Assembly (NCBI GenBank): GCA_018268915.1
Contig: JAFDVQ010000012.1
Coordinates: 1 to 64,000, forward strand
DNA length: 64,000 nucleotides
Direction: 5' to 3'
DNA from: Acidobacteriota bacterium
GTDB taxonomy: Bacteria; Acidobacteriota; Terriglobia; Terriglobales; Acidobacteriaceae
Shown: positions 6,708-15,079 of the stretch, piece after piece
How the letters are laid out: each line of letters starts with the position of its first letter
How positions within the stretch are numbered: position 1 is the stretch's first letter
The notes under the pieces: generated by a model
Databases searched by the model: none
The model's input: only the letters and a program-made list of their open reading frames with translations
Told to the model about the DNA's origin: nothing
Program-made: the position numbers and the translations under genes

Positions 6708-6817
6708 TCGCCTGAACGCTCGTGGGTGCCGACGAAATGCAACTTCAGGTTCCTCGACTCCCGTTGGTCGCTCGGAATGACACTCTTCTTGGTTGTTTTT
6801 TTGAAAGGAGGTGCGGG

Positions 6818-8170
6818 GTGCGTTTGAATTTCACTAAGTATTCGAAGAAGGCGCGTGTGCATCTGCGCACGCACGAGGGAGCGCTGGCCGTTGCAATCGC
6901 GCCGGATCAGGCTCTGCGTCGTTCGGTTCTCTCCTGCATGTTGTGGGAGGGCGAGTTCTACGAGGATGGCGTGCAGATCGCAGGCCGCATCGGCGAGCTT
7001 GTGCCACAGGTAGCTGCAGAGAAGGTGGCTGCGCTAGCGGTGGAGGCACGTGAGCGGATGAAGCTGCGTCACGCTCCGTTGCTGCTGGTGCGCGAGATGG
7101 CGCGTCATGCAACGCATCGCGGGCAGGTGGCGGAGACGTTGACGCGCGTGATTCAGCGTGCGGATGAACTGGCTGAGTTTGTGGCCATCTACTGGGCGCA
7201 GGGGCGTCAGCCTCTGTCAGCGCAGGTGAAGAAGGGACTGGCTGCTGCGTTCTCGAAGTTCGATGAGTACGCGCTGGCCAAGTACGACCGAGCGGGTGCG
7301 GTTCGCCTGCGTGACGTGCTGTTCCTGTGCCACGCGAAGCCAGTAGATGCAACGCAGGCTGCGCTGTGGAAGCGGCTGGCCCAGAACGAGCTGGCTACTC
7401 CGGACACGTGGGAGGTTGCGTTGTCGGCAACCGGACGTGACGGGGCGAGCAAGCGCGAGGTCTGGGAGCGTCTGCTGGCGGAGCGCAAGCTGGGGGCACT
7501 GGCTTTGCTGCGCAACCTGCGCAATATGCGTGAGGCTGACGTGAGCGAGGAGCTGGTGCAGAAGGCGCTGGACGCGATGAAGACGGATCGCGTTCTGCCG
7601 TTCCGATTCCTGGCTGCGGCACGTTCGGTTCCCCAGTGGGAGCAGGCGCTGGAGACGGCGATGTTCCGCGCACTGGAGGGCCGTGCGGGTCTGTTGCCTG
7701 GACACACGGTTCTGCTGGTGGACGTGTCGGGCTCGATGGAGTCGGCCATCTCGCATCGTTCGGAGATGCGCCGCACGGATGCTGCGTATGGACTGGCGAT
7801 CCTTCTTCGCGAGATCGCAGAGAAGGTGACGATCTATACCTTCTCGGATCAGGCGAAGCTGGTGCCATCGCGCCGCGGCATGGCGTTGCGCGATGCGCTG
7901 GATCAGAGCCAGCCGCATAGCGGAACGTATCTAGGGTCGGCGATCGAGCGCGTCGAAAGGGATTGCCACAAGGGGTACGACCGCCTGGTGGTGATCACCG
8001 ACGAGCAGTCGCACGACCAAGTTCCTGCACCGCGCGGGCGGGGTTACGTGATCAACGTGGCTTCGAATCGCAACGGTGTCGGATACGGACCGTGGATGCA
8101 CGTGGATGGCTGGAGCGAGGCGGTGGTGGAATTCATCGCGGAAATGGAGCGAACGGACGGAGCACGTTGA
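6818..8170 (+). CDS. rsr: Ro60 orthologue Rsr (TROVE and vWA domains)
   Basis: A 450-residue protein of the Ro60 family. Residues about 5-270 are the all-helical TROVE repeat ring that in Ro60/Rsr binds single-stranded RNA ends in its cavity and Y RNA on its outer face. Residues about 290-445 are a von Willebrand factor A domain with the MIDAS DVSGSM (Asp302) and a conserved TDEQS (Asp395). In bacteria Rsr works with Y RNAs and exoribonucleases such as PNPase in rRNA trimming and RNA decay. I chose GTG at 6818 because AAAGGAGG lies 6 bases upstream; a longer ATG start at 6722 would translate intergenic repeat sequence. Up to seven structured RNAs lie just upstream on the same strand, which supports the assignment. 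No rtcBA ligase or cyclase genes are adjacent. Confidence 0.9.
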   Translation: MRLNFTKYSKKARVHLRTHEGALAVAIAPDQALRRSVLSCMLWEGEFYEDGVQIAGRIGELVPQVAAEKVAALAVEARERMKLRHAPLLLVREMARHATHRGQVAETLTRVIQRADELAEFVAIYWAQGRQPLSAQVKKGLAAAFSKFDEYALAKYDRAGAVRLRDVLFLCHAKPVDATQAALWKRLAQNELATPDTWEVALSATGRDGASKREVWERLLAERKLGALALLRNLRNMREADVSEELVQKALDAMKTDRVLPFRFLAAARSVPQWEQALETAMFRALEGRAGLLPGHTVLLVDVSGSMESAISHRSEMRRTDAAYGLAILLREIAEKVTIYTFSDQAKLVPSRRGMALRDALDQSQPHSGTYLGSAIERVERDCHKGYDRLVVITDEQSHDQVPAPRGRGYVINVASNRNGVGYGPWMHVDGWSEAVVEFIAEMERTDGAR

Positions 8171-8192
8171 CCATTCGTTCAGTTGACTCTTT

Positions 8193-8286
8193 CCCACGTC
8201 TCAGAATCGAGACGTGGGGCACCCAGCTCTAGTCGTCATTCATAGTTTGCCCCCGGTCCCCGAATGCGAGGGACCGGGGGGCACCC
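8193..8286. repeat. Two intergenic palindromes with GGGGCACCC tails
   Basis: First: CCCACGTCTC (8193-8202) and GAGACGTGGG (8209-8218), then GGCACCC. Second: CCCCGGTCCC (8251-8260) and GGGACCGGGG (8270-8279), then GGCACCC. They lie between the convergent rsr and LysM genes and may also act as terminator-like hairpins, although T-runs are missing. Confidence 0.85.
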
Positions 8287-8313
8287 TTTGTCTCGGTGGG
8301 ATGGTTGCCCAGA

Positions 8314-8703
8314 CTAGAGGGCGGGCAGGTTTAGCTGTTGGCCGACTTTGATTAGGTCGGGGTTGGAGATATTGTTGGCTTTGGCGATGTCGGTGTACTT
8401 GCTGGCGTTGCCGTAGAAGTGCTTGGCGATCTTAGAGAGGTTGTCGCCGGACTTGACGGTGTAAGGCTGATCGTCGCCGCCGGTGTTTTCGATTTCGTGA
8501 TGGAGGTCGGCATAGGTTGAGTCGGCCTGCTTGATGGCGTCCCACACGCGATTGAGGACGACTTTCGATGGGACTGAGCCCTTGATGTGGAGCTTGTCTC
8601 CATCAAGATCTACCTGATCGACTTTTGCTCCGATGTCGGAGAATTCCTGGATGGTTGAGGTAACTCCGGCATATTTGGATTTGAGCTGTTCGAGATCGGC
8701 CAT
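8314..8703 (-). CDS. LysM-domain protein, Kbp/YgaU-like
   Basis: A 129-residue protein. The N-terminal 75 residues resemble a BON-like domain and the C-terminal 50 residues are a LysM domain (YTVKSGDNLSKIAKHFYG ... GQQLNLPAL). This order and size match the E. coli potassium-binding protein Kbp (YgaU). No signal peptide is visible, which also fits Kbp. A role in cytoplasmic potassium sensing is possible; peptidoglycan binding is less likely without export. It stands alone and faces rsr across two palindromes. Confidence 0.7.
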   Translation of the reverse strand: MADLEQLKSKYAGVTSTIQEFSDIGAKVDQVDLDGDKLHIKGSVPSKVVLNRVWDAIKQADSTYADLHHEIENTGGDDQPYTVKSGDNLSKIAKHFYGNASKYTDIAKANNISNPDLIKVGQQLNLPAL

Positions 8704-9057
8704 TTGAAAACTCCTTGTGATGTGATGCTGGGGGTTGGATGAGGGAAGGCAGCTGCTGGCTGTCAGCTATCAGCCATCAACTTTAAGCTGTCAGCTTTCA
8801 GGCTTGGTTGAGTGGAAAATGAAGTCGGTTTCAAAAGAGCGATCTGGGGCAGGTGTTGATGCCTGGTGCGGAGCGAGTTTGGCAGAGGGCCTCGGGGTGC
8901 GTCAAGAGATGAATCTGCGACTACAGACAGGTTTCAAATTCATCAAACGTTTGCAATTTGTTTGCCTGGCTGAAGTAGTCTGTTAACGATTCCGGGTGGC
9001 CCGAAGCATCTTCAGACCCGAAGAAATCGACTTGGCCGCCGGAGAAAGGCAATTCGG
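8704..9057. other. 354-base intergenic region with imperfect CAGCTATCAGC repeats
   Basis: The stretch 8750-8806 has degenerate repeats of AGCTGTCAGCTATCAGC type, related to 12495-12533. The right part (8930-9000) is AT-richer and probably holds the promoter of the response regulator; TTGCCT with TAACGA about 16 bases apart is a weak candidate. No protein-coding gene is convincing here. Confidence 0.5.
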
Positions 9058-9756
9058 TTGAGCCAAACCGTATTTCTGCTGGAAGACGAGACAGACATCG
9101 CACGGCTGGTACAGCATCATCTTGAAGCCGCTGGATTTACTGTCAGGATGTATCACACCCCAACGAACATCATTTCTGACGCAGAGCGGCATCCGCCGGC
9201 GCTGTTCTTGCTGGACATCATGGTCCCGGGAGGCGACGGTCTGGATGTCTGCCGGCGTCTGCGGGCACATGCAGGTCTGTCGACGATCCCGATTATCTTT
9301 CTGACTGCTCGAGCCGGCGAGAATGATCGGGTCCTGGGACTGGAACTGGGCGCCGACGACTACATCACCAAGCCTTTTGCGACGCGGGAGATGGTGGCGC
9401 GTGTGAAGGCGGTGCTGCGGAGGTTTGAACGGCCGACGACACCTTCGGTGATCAACTTTGAGGAAGTGATCATTGACCAGGGTGCCATGCAGCTGAAGGT
9501 GCGTGGAGAATTGACTACGACGACGGCGACGGAGTTCCGGCTGCTCGATTATCTTGCGCGGCACCCGGGGCGAGTGTTCAGCCGCGACCATTTACTCGAT
9601 TCAGTGTGGGGCGATGCTCGGTTTGTGACGCCGAGGTCAGTGGACGTATACGTCAGGCGTATCCGTGAGAAGATCGAGGTGGATCCGGAGAATCCGCGGT
9701 ATTTGAAGACGGTGAGAGGCGCGGGGTACCGGTTCGAGATGCCACGGGGCGAGTAA
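9058..9756 (+). CDS. PhoB/OmpR-family response regulator
   Basis: A 232-residue regulator with an intact receiver (acidic residues near 10-12, phospho-acceptor Asp53 in LLDIMVPGG, Thr in FLTARAG, Lys in ITKPF) and a C-terminal OmpR-type winged helix (residues about 130-230) that binds DNA. The start is TTG at 9058, preceded by GGAGAAAGG. Together with the histidine kinase at 9882 and pstS at 11439 it forms a PhoB-PhoR-like phosphate-starvation set, so it probably activates phosphate genes when phosphorylated. The assignment to PhoB rather than another OmpR member depends on this context. Confidence 0.8.
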   Translation: MSQTVFLLEDETDIARLVQHHLEAAGFTVRMYHTPTNIISDAERHPPALFLLDIMVPGGDGLDVCRRLRAHAGLSTIPIIFLTARAGENDRVLGLELGADDYITKPFATREMVARVKAVLRRFERPTTPSVINFEEVIIDQGAMQLKVRGELTTTTATEFRLLDYLARHPGRVFSRDHLLDSVWGDARFVTPRSVDVYVRRIREKIEVDPENPRYLKTVRGAGYRFEMPRGE

Positions 9757-9807
9757 GAGTATCTCCCGCAAATATTGGGTGCAGAGAGCTGGCATTATGG
9801 CTTCCCG

Positions 9808-9844
9808 CCCATTTCGCAAGAAGCGCGAAATGGATGGGGCACCC
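9808..9844. repeat. Intergenic palindrome with GGGGCACCC tail
   Basis: CCATTTCGC (9809-9817) and GCGAAATGG (9825-9833) form a stem, followed by GGGGCACCC (9836-9844). It lies between the response regulator and kinase genes. Confidence 0.75.
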
Positions 9845-9881
9845 GGCAAAATTGTGCAACCGCATCTGAGCGGGTTCTGAA

Positions 9882-11312
9882 TTGACGCGCAAAGTCTTTG
9901 CAAAATTGATGGCGCTGTTTGTGCTGCTGCTGGTGTTTGAGACGGCGGCAATGGAACTGATATTGCGCCGGATGATGGCGCAGTCATCGGCCGATACGCT
10001 GCATGAGGTGGGGCGCGATGCGATCTGGTCTGGCGTGATTGCTTTGCTGATCGCGTTGCCGATTGCGGCCTGGGTAGCGAGCCGGATTACGGCAAGGCTG
10101 CAGCGCGTGATGGAGTTTGCGGGGCGAATTGCCGAGGGAGATCTCAAGGCGCGATTGGAGTACGGCGGCGGCGATGAGATTTCTGAGATGGAAAAGGCGC
10201 TGAACAAGACGGCTGAGCGACTAGGCAACAGCTTCGCGGAAATTGAGAGCAGCCGGCGCGAACTGGCGACAATGCTGGACTCGATGCAGGAGGCGGTGGT
10301 CGCGGTAAGCGCCGACGGCCAGGTGCGCTGGTCGAACGCTGTGATGAAGAAGATGACTGGCACGGAGATTCGCGCGGGTCGTCCGCTGGTGCATTCTGTG
10401 CGGGCGCCTGAGCTGCTGGATTGCATTCGAGAGGCGCAGGGACGCGGCGAGGTGCAGTATGGGCGGACGAGCTCGCTGGCGCCGGGACGCATTTTTGAAA
10501 TCAGCGCTGCGCCGTTGCCTGAAGGCGGAGCGATCGCAGTGCTGCATGATGTGACTCGTGTGGAGGCGGCAGAACAGTCACGTCGGGATTTCATTGCGAA
10601 TGTGAGTCACGAGCTGCGCACTCCGCTGACGTCGATTCAGGGATATGTAGAGACGCTGGTGGACGCGCCGAATCCCGATCCGGCGATGACGAAGGATTTT
10701 CTGAATGTGATTTTGAAGAATGCAACGCGGATGAACCGGCTGACAGAGGATCTGCTGGCTCTGGCAACGATCGAGAGTCCTGACTACAGGCTGGCCACGC
10801 AACCGGCAACGGCGAGCGGTATGGTTCGCGATGCGATTGATGCACTAGGCGGGCTGGTGGTGGATTCGGGAATCGATTTGCAATATGCAGGCGCGCCGGA
10901 CGCGACGGTGATGGTGGATCCCGACGCGATGAACCAGGTGTTCGGCAACCTGATCGAAAACGCCGTGAAATATGGAAAAGCAGGCAAGAAGATCAAGGTC
11001 GGAGCGCGCGCGCTGGACAATGAGATCGAGTTTTTTGTGCAAGACTTTGGGCCTGGAATAGCGTCGGAGCATCTCGCGAGGATCTTCGAGCGGTTCTACC
11101 GAGTAGACAAAGCGAGATCGCGTGAGGCCGGAGGAACGGGACTGGGGCTCGCGATTGTGAAGCACGTTGTCCAGGCGCACGGTGGGCGTGTTCGTGCCGA
11201 GAGTGAACTGGGGTCGGGGACGACTTTTCTGTTTACACTGCCGGCGTCGACGGAGAAGCGGCGCGAGGAAATGCCGGCGGATTCCGCGGCGAGGGCACGC
11301 GTCGAAAGTTAA
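9882..11312 (+). CDS. PhoR-like sensor histidine kinase
   Basis: A 476-residue inner-membrane kinase. Two membrane helices (about 5-27 and 47-67) are separated by only a short loop, as in PhoR proteins that lack a large periplasmic sensor. A HAMP segment (67-118), a PAS domain (about 125-230), a HisKA domain with His243 in NVSHELRTPL and an HATPase domain with NLIENAVKYG, DFGPGIA and GGTGLGLAIV follow. It should phosphorylate the regulator encoded just upstream. The start is TTG at 9882. The small periplasmic loop suggests it senses through a partner; in E. coli this is the Pst transporter with PhoU. Confidence 0.8.
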   Translation: MTRKVFAKLMALFVLLLVFETAAMELILRRMMAQSSADTLHEVGRDAIWSGVIALLIALPIAAWVASRITARLQRVMEFAGRIAEGDLKARLEYGGGDEISEMEKALNKTAERLGNSFAEIESSRRELATMLDSMQEAVVAVSADGQVRWSNAVMKKMTGTEIRAGRPLVHSVRAPELLDCIREAQGRGEVQYGRTSSLAPGRIFEISAAPLPEGGAIAVLHDVTRVEAAEQSRRDFIANVSHELRTPLTSIQGYVETLVDAPNPDPAMTKDFLNVILKNATRMNRLTEDLLALATIESPDYRLATQPATASGMVRDAIDALGGLVVDSGIDLQYAGAPDATVMVDPDAMNQVFGNLIENAVKYGKAGKKIKVGARALDNEIEFFVQDFGPGIASEHLARIFERFYRVDKARSREAGGTGLGLAIVKHVVQAHGGRVRAESELGSGTTFLFTLPASTEKRREEMPADSAARARVES

Positions 11313-11438
11313 AGGCGTGTTAATTCATATCTCTAAGCCGAATAAACACTGAAGGTGCGCACGGTTTTCAACTCCCCGTAACATTGCCTCACGACAATCA
11401 GAGCAGGCAGTGAAACTGCGAAATGGGAGTGAAATTCA

Positions 11439-12443
11439 GTGAATAACAAGACTCTGCTTGCCGTAGGTTTGTTGGTTGTGGCGATGGGCTCTGCCCAAGC
11501 GCAAAAGCTCACCGCAGCCGGCGCAACTTTCCCCTACCCGATTTACTCGAAGTGGTTCAACGAGTACAGCAGCGCGCATCCAGGTGTCGAGGTGAACTAT
11601 GCCTCGATCGGTTCGGGCGGCGGCATTGCCCAGGTGACAAAGGGACTGGTTGATTTTGGGGCGTCGGATATGCCGATGACCGACGAGATGCTGTCGTCGT
11701 CGCAGGTGAAGCTGATACATATCCCGACGGTTCTGGGCGCGGTGGTGCCGGTGTTCAACGTTCCCGGCGTGAAGGAACTGCGGTTCAGCGGCGATACGCT
11801 GGCGGATATCTTCCTGGGAAAGATTCAGAACTGGAATGATGCGAAGATCGCAAAGGATAATCCAGATGCGAAACTGCCGGACCAGAAGATCATCGTTGTG
11901 CATCGTTCAGATGGATCGGGAACCAGCTTCATCTGGACTGACTATCTGAGCAAGGTGAGCAAGGATTGGCAAGGCGGTCCCGGCAAGGGCACTGCATTGA
12001 GCTGGCCGACGGGTGTAGGCGGAAAAGGCAACGAAGGCGTGGCTGGGCTTGTTCGCCAGATGCCGGGCGCGATTGGATATGTTGAACTCATTTATGCTCT
12101 GCAGAACAAGATTCCGTTTGGCTCGGTGAAGAATGCAGCAGGCAACTGGATCACGGCTTCGATTCAAGGCGTGACTGAGGCTGCGGCGAGCGTTAAGGCG
12201 ATGCCGGCGGACTATCGTGTTTCGATTACGAATGCTCCTGGCGCCAATGCATATCCGATTTCGAGCTTCACGTATCTGCTGATTCCGAAGACAGGGACGA
12301 AGGCGGAGAATCGCAAAGTGCTGAAGGACCTGCTGAGCTGGCTTCTGAAGTCAGGGCAGGGCGAGGCGTCGAACCTTTCCTATGCTCCTCTGCCGCAGGA
12401 ACTGGTGGAGAAGGAACTGAAGACGGTGTACGCGTTGCAGTAG
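11439..12443 (+). CDS. pstS: Phosphate ABC transporter substrate-binding protein PstS
   Basis: A 334-residue periplasmic phosphate-binding protein with a signal peptide (cleavage after MGSAQA, near residue 21). Family motifs include AAGATFPYPIYSKW at the mature N-terminus, GSGGGIAQV, FGASDMPM and the phosphate-binding HRSDGSGTSF. The start is GTG at 11439 behind GGGAG. pstC, pstA, pstB and phoU do not follow, and the gene ends in a strong terminator at 12461, so here pstS is a single-gene unit behind the two-component genes. Confidence 0.9.
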   Translation: MNNKTLLAVGLLVVAMGSAQAQKLTAAGATFPYPIYSKWFNEYSSAHPGVEVNYASIGSGGGIAQVTKGLVDFGASDMPMTDEMLSSSQVKLIHIPTVLGAVVPVFNVPGVKELRFSGDTLADIFLGKIQNWNDAKIAKDNPDAKLPDQKIIVVHRSDGSGTSFIWTDYLSKVSKDWQGGPGKGTALSWPTGVGGKGNEGVAGLVRQMPGAIGYVELIYALQNKIPFGSVKNAAGNWITASIQGVTEAAASVKAMPADYRVSITNAPGANAYPISSFTYLLIPKTGTKAENRKVLKDLLSWLLKSGQGEASNLSYAPLPQELVEKELKTVYALQ

Positions 12444-12460
12444 GGCAGGGTCTGAATGAG

Positions 12461-12488
12461 GGCCGCACGAGAGATCGTGCGGCCTTTG
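12461..12488 (+). terminator. Rho-independent terminator of pstS
   Basis: GGCCGCACGA (12461-12470), loop GAGA, TCGTGCGGCC (12475-12484), then TTTGTGTTTT. A perfect 10-bp stem with a T-rich tail 18 bases after the pstS stop codon. Confidence 0.85.
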
Positions 12489-12494
12489 TGTTTT

Positions 12495-12533
12495 CAGCTA
12501 TCAGCTATTAGCTATCGGCTTCCAGCTGCTATC
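12495..12533. repeat. Imperfect CAGCTATCAGC repeat
   Basis: Degenerate copies of CAGCTATCAGCTATTAGCTAT, related to the stretch near 8750-8806. It lies just before the amidase gene. TATCTT (12529-12534) ends 7 bases before the amidase ATG and could be a -10 box of a leaderless mRNA. Confidence 0.5.
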
Positions 12534-12541
12534 TTGCCTTC

Positions 12542-14248
12542 ATGCGGAAACTCCTGTTGTTGTTCCTGATCGCTGTTCCTTCGTTTGGTTACGGCGGCTC
12601 TCCCCAAGCAATAGCTGAACAGATGGATCGCGATCTGCTGGAGGTGACGGTCGATCGGCTGCACGAGCTCTATCGCGATCATCGCTATACGGTGACGCAG
12701 GTCGTGCAGTGGCACCTGGATCGGATCGCGCGCTACAACGGGATCTATCGAGCGGTGCAGACGGTCAATGACAAGGCCGCGCTTGAGGAAGCGGCTCGCG
12801 AAGATGCGGAGGCGCGGCAGCCGGCATTCAAGCCGGGGATGCTGTGGGGCGTTCCGATTGTGACCAAGGCGAACACCAGCATCAAAGGACTTGTTACGAC
12901 GGACGGCTGGCGCGGCTACATGATTCCCGGCCACGAACTGATTGCTCCACGCGACGCAACGATCGTCAGCAAACTCAAAGGCGCGGGCGCGATCATCATT
13001 GGCGTAACAAATATGCCGGACTTCGCGGCGAGCGACACGAATCGTTCAACGGCGTTCGGGCGAACGGGGAATGCTTACGACGTTCGGTTCTCGCCGGGAG
13101 GGTCGTCGGGCGGAACGGTCACATCTGTTACATCGAACTTTGCCGTTCTCGGGAACGGAACGGACACCGGAAACTCGATCCGCATGCCGGTTGCTACGAG
13201 CAATCTGGTTGGAATCTTCCCGACGCGCGGACTTGTGAGCATCGCAGGAATCGCACCGCTCGACTGGAACCTGGACAACACAGGGCCCATCGCGCGAAAT
13301 GTTGCAGACGCCGCTGTTGCGTTGACCGTGATGGCGGGAGAAGATCCGCTGGACGCGGCAACGACAGGGTCGCAATCGAAGGCGCAGGCGGGGCCTTACA
13401 CGCAGTACCTGAAAGCGGGATCGCTCAAGGGGAAACGCTTCGGAGTTCCGGCGTTTATTCTCGACGGCGGCAATACGCCGTTTCAGGGGGCGTGTCCGAA
13501 TGCGACGGCTGAGCAGATTGCTCAGGCGAAGAAAGATGCGTTTCTGCCCCTGAAGCCGGAGACGCGCGCTATGTTCATGAAGGCTGTTGAAGAGATTCGC
13601 GCGGCGGGCGCAACGGTCTTGATTCAGCCTGACATTCTTCCGGATTCGTTTGTCGATGCAGCGGCACATATCTGCACGCTGCCCTATATTCGCGAGGGAA
13701 CGGAGAAGTTTCTCGCCGAGTTTGGTCCGGCAGAATACCACTCGCCTGCCGATTACGAGAAGGCTGTGGGGCATCCACTTCCGGCGGTGATCATCGGTGG
13801 AAATCAGACGGGGATGTCGAGCAGCCCGGATATTCAGCAGGCAAATCTTGAGAACGATCCGAGTGCGGAGGGCACGTTTCTTGGCCCGCGGCGCAAGGTG
13901 CAGCAGATGTACGATGACGAACTCGATCGCTTACATCTCGATGGCTTCCTGTATCCGGCGATTCAGATGCCGCCTCCTGACGAGACCATGCCGCAGGATG
14001 GGCATCTCAGCGATGGTCCGCACTCGGATACGGCATGGGTGAACATGCTGGGGGTGCCGGCGATCAGTATTCCTGCTGGGTTCTACGATTCAGGATTGCC
14101 GTTCGGGATCGAGATCAGCACACGGAAGTGGCACGACGGCGATCTGATCGGATGGGCATTCGACTACGAGTCAAAGACCCATCATCGGAAGCCGCCGGTG
14201 CTTGTGGAGGGTGGGATGCTGCCGAAGGCGGTGCGGGCGATGGAGTAG
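12542..14248 (+). CDS. Exported amidase-signature hydrolase
   Basis: A 568-residue amidase-signature enzyme with a signal peptide (residues 1-19), so it acts in the periplasm or outside. The Ser-cisSer-Lys catalytic set is visible: Lys109 in VPIVTKAN, the serines of SPGGSSGGT (about 185-192) and the nucleophile Ser212 in GTDTGNSIRMP. Asn replaces the more usual Gly before the nucleophile. Such enzymes hydrolyse amides ranging from small compounds to peptides, and the substrate here is unknown. There is no Shine-Dalgarno before the ATG. It is not the GatA subunit of the tRNA amidotransferase, because it is exported and no gatBC is near. Confidence 0.8.
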   Translation: MRKLLLLFLIAVPSFGYGGSPQAIAEQMDRDLLEVTVDRLHELYRDHRYTVTQVVQWHLDRIARYNGIYRAVQTVNDKAALEEAAREDAEARQPAFKPGMLWGVPIVTKANTSIKGLVTTDGWRGYMIPGHELIAPRDATIVSKLKGAGAIIIGVTNMPDFAASDTNRSTAFGRTGNAYDVRFSPGGSSGGTVTSVTSNFAVLGNGTDTGNSIRMPVATSNLVGIFPTRGLVSIAGIAPLDWNLDNTGPIARNVADAAVALTVMAGEDPLDAATTGSQSKAQAGPYTQYLKAGSLKGKRFGVPAFILDGGNTPFQGACPNATAEQIAQAKKDAFLPLKPETRAMFMKAVEEIRAAGATVLIQPDILPDSFVDAAAHICTLPYIREGTEKFLAEFGPAEYHSPADYEKAVGHPLPAVIIGGNQTGMSSSPDIQQANLENDPSAEGTFLGPRRKVQQMYDDELDRLHLDGFLYPAIQMPPPDETMPQDGHLSDGPHSDTAWVNMLGVPAISIPAGFYDSGLPFGIEISTRKWHDGDLIGWAFDYESKTHHRKPPVLVEGGMLPKAVRAME

Positions 14249-14558
14249 TTAATCGAATATTGTGCTTTGTGCCCAGTCTCTCTTCAGGACTAACTGCGGG
14301 TGTTTCGACTCCGGTCGCTGCGCTAACCTGCGCTCAACATGACAGTTATTTTTGTTTTATTTGGCTGGGTGCGGGGATCGAATTGCTCTCTAGGAAGGCA
14401 GAAATGATTCCCACTCATCGCACGATAAGGCTGTGCGATGAATGGGGCACAGGTTTGATCGCGTGATGAAAGTAGGAAGTCTTCATCCCCGGTCCCCAAC
14501 CGCGGAGGACCGGGGGCACCCAAGATCTTTGCAGATCTGACCCTGTGAGTCTTGAGTT
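14249..14558. other. 310-base intergenic region made of repeat elements
   Basis: Between the convergent amidase and cyaY genes. It holds a dispersed string (CGACTCCGGTCGCTGCGCT ... CAACATGACA, 14304-14347) and two palindromes (14410-14450 and 14487-14521). No gene is supported. Confidence 0.6.
14410..14521. repeat. Two intergenic palindromes (CTCATCGCAC and CCGGTCC types)
   Basis: First: CCCACTCATCGCAC (14410-14423) and GTGCGATGAATGGG (14433-14446), 14 pairs with one mismatch, then GCAC. Second: CCCCGGTCC (14487-14495) and GGACCGGGG (14507-14515), then GCACCC. Confidence 0.85.
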
Positions 14559-14882
14559 CTAGAGCTGCTTGTTTTCTTCGATGAGGCGGTCGACCAGCGG
14601 AATGAGTTTTTCGCTGGTGCGGGGGAGGACGAAGGCGCTGGCGGCAGCGTCCCAGTCTAGCTTGAAGCTGGTGGAGAGGGCGGAGATCCAGATCTGGCGC
14701 ACGGGCGTGTTGGGCGTGACTACGAATTTGGCGGGCGGTTCTTCGAAGATCACGTTAAGGACTCCGCCTTGCTCTTCGACTTCGAAGCCGGCTTCGTCTT
14801 CTTCTTCACGAGCGATGAGGTGCTTCTTGAGTGCGTCGAGGGCGCCTTCGGCGGCGCGTCGGAATTCGAGTTCGTCCAGCAT
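14559..14882 (-). CDS. cyaY: Frataxin-like protein CyaY
   Basis: A 107-residue protein, the usual length for bacterial frataxin. The acidic first helix (AREEEDEAGFEVEEQGG) would bind iron; the strands GGVLNVIFEE, KFVVTPNTPVRQIWISA and the final helix match the CyaY pattern. CyaY binds IscS and iron and modulates iron-sulfur cluster assembly. The isc genes are not adjacent. Both flanks are intergenic repeats, so it is probably transcribed alone. Confidence 0.8.
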   Translation of the reverse strand: MLDELEFRRAAEGALDALKKHLIAREEEDEAGFEVEEQGGVLNVIFEEPPAKFVVTPNTPVRQIWISALSTSFKLDWDAAASAFVLPRTSEKLIPLVDRLIEENKQL

Positions 14883-14915
14883 GAGATGAGTTTAACAACC
14901 TGGTGTGGATCGAAT

Positions 14916-15064
14916 CCCACTCATCGCACGATGAGACTGTGCGATGAATGGGACGCTGCTGACGAGGGTCGATGGGCGCCGGATTCTAGAGGAGTTCCAG
15001 GTGCGGGCTTCTTTCCCAGGTCTCCAAAAGCGAGAGACGTGGGGCACCCGGCTCTGGGGCACCC
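14916..15064. repeat. Two intergenic palindromes, the second with a doubled GGGGCACCC tail
   Basis: First: CCCACTCATCGCAC (14916-14929) and GTGCGATGAATGGG (14939-14952). Second: CCCAGGTCTC (15015-15024) and GAGACGTGGG (15034-15043), followed by GGGGCACCC at 15041-15049 and again at 15056-15064. The doubled tail suggests slippage or a remnant of a second copy. Confidence 0.85.
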
Positions 15065-15079
15065 ACTTTTTAGTCTGAG

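Noticed and set aside
6722..6817. N-terminal extension of Rsr
   Set aside because: It would run through dispersed repeat sequence; AAAGGAGG supports GTG at 6818.
11313..11438. Pho box upstream of pstS
   Set aside because: No clear pair of 7-bp direct repeats of the CTGTCAT type was found; only weak TTAATTCAT-like strings.
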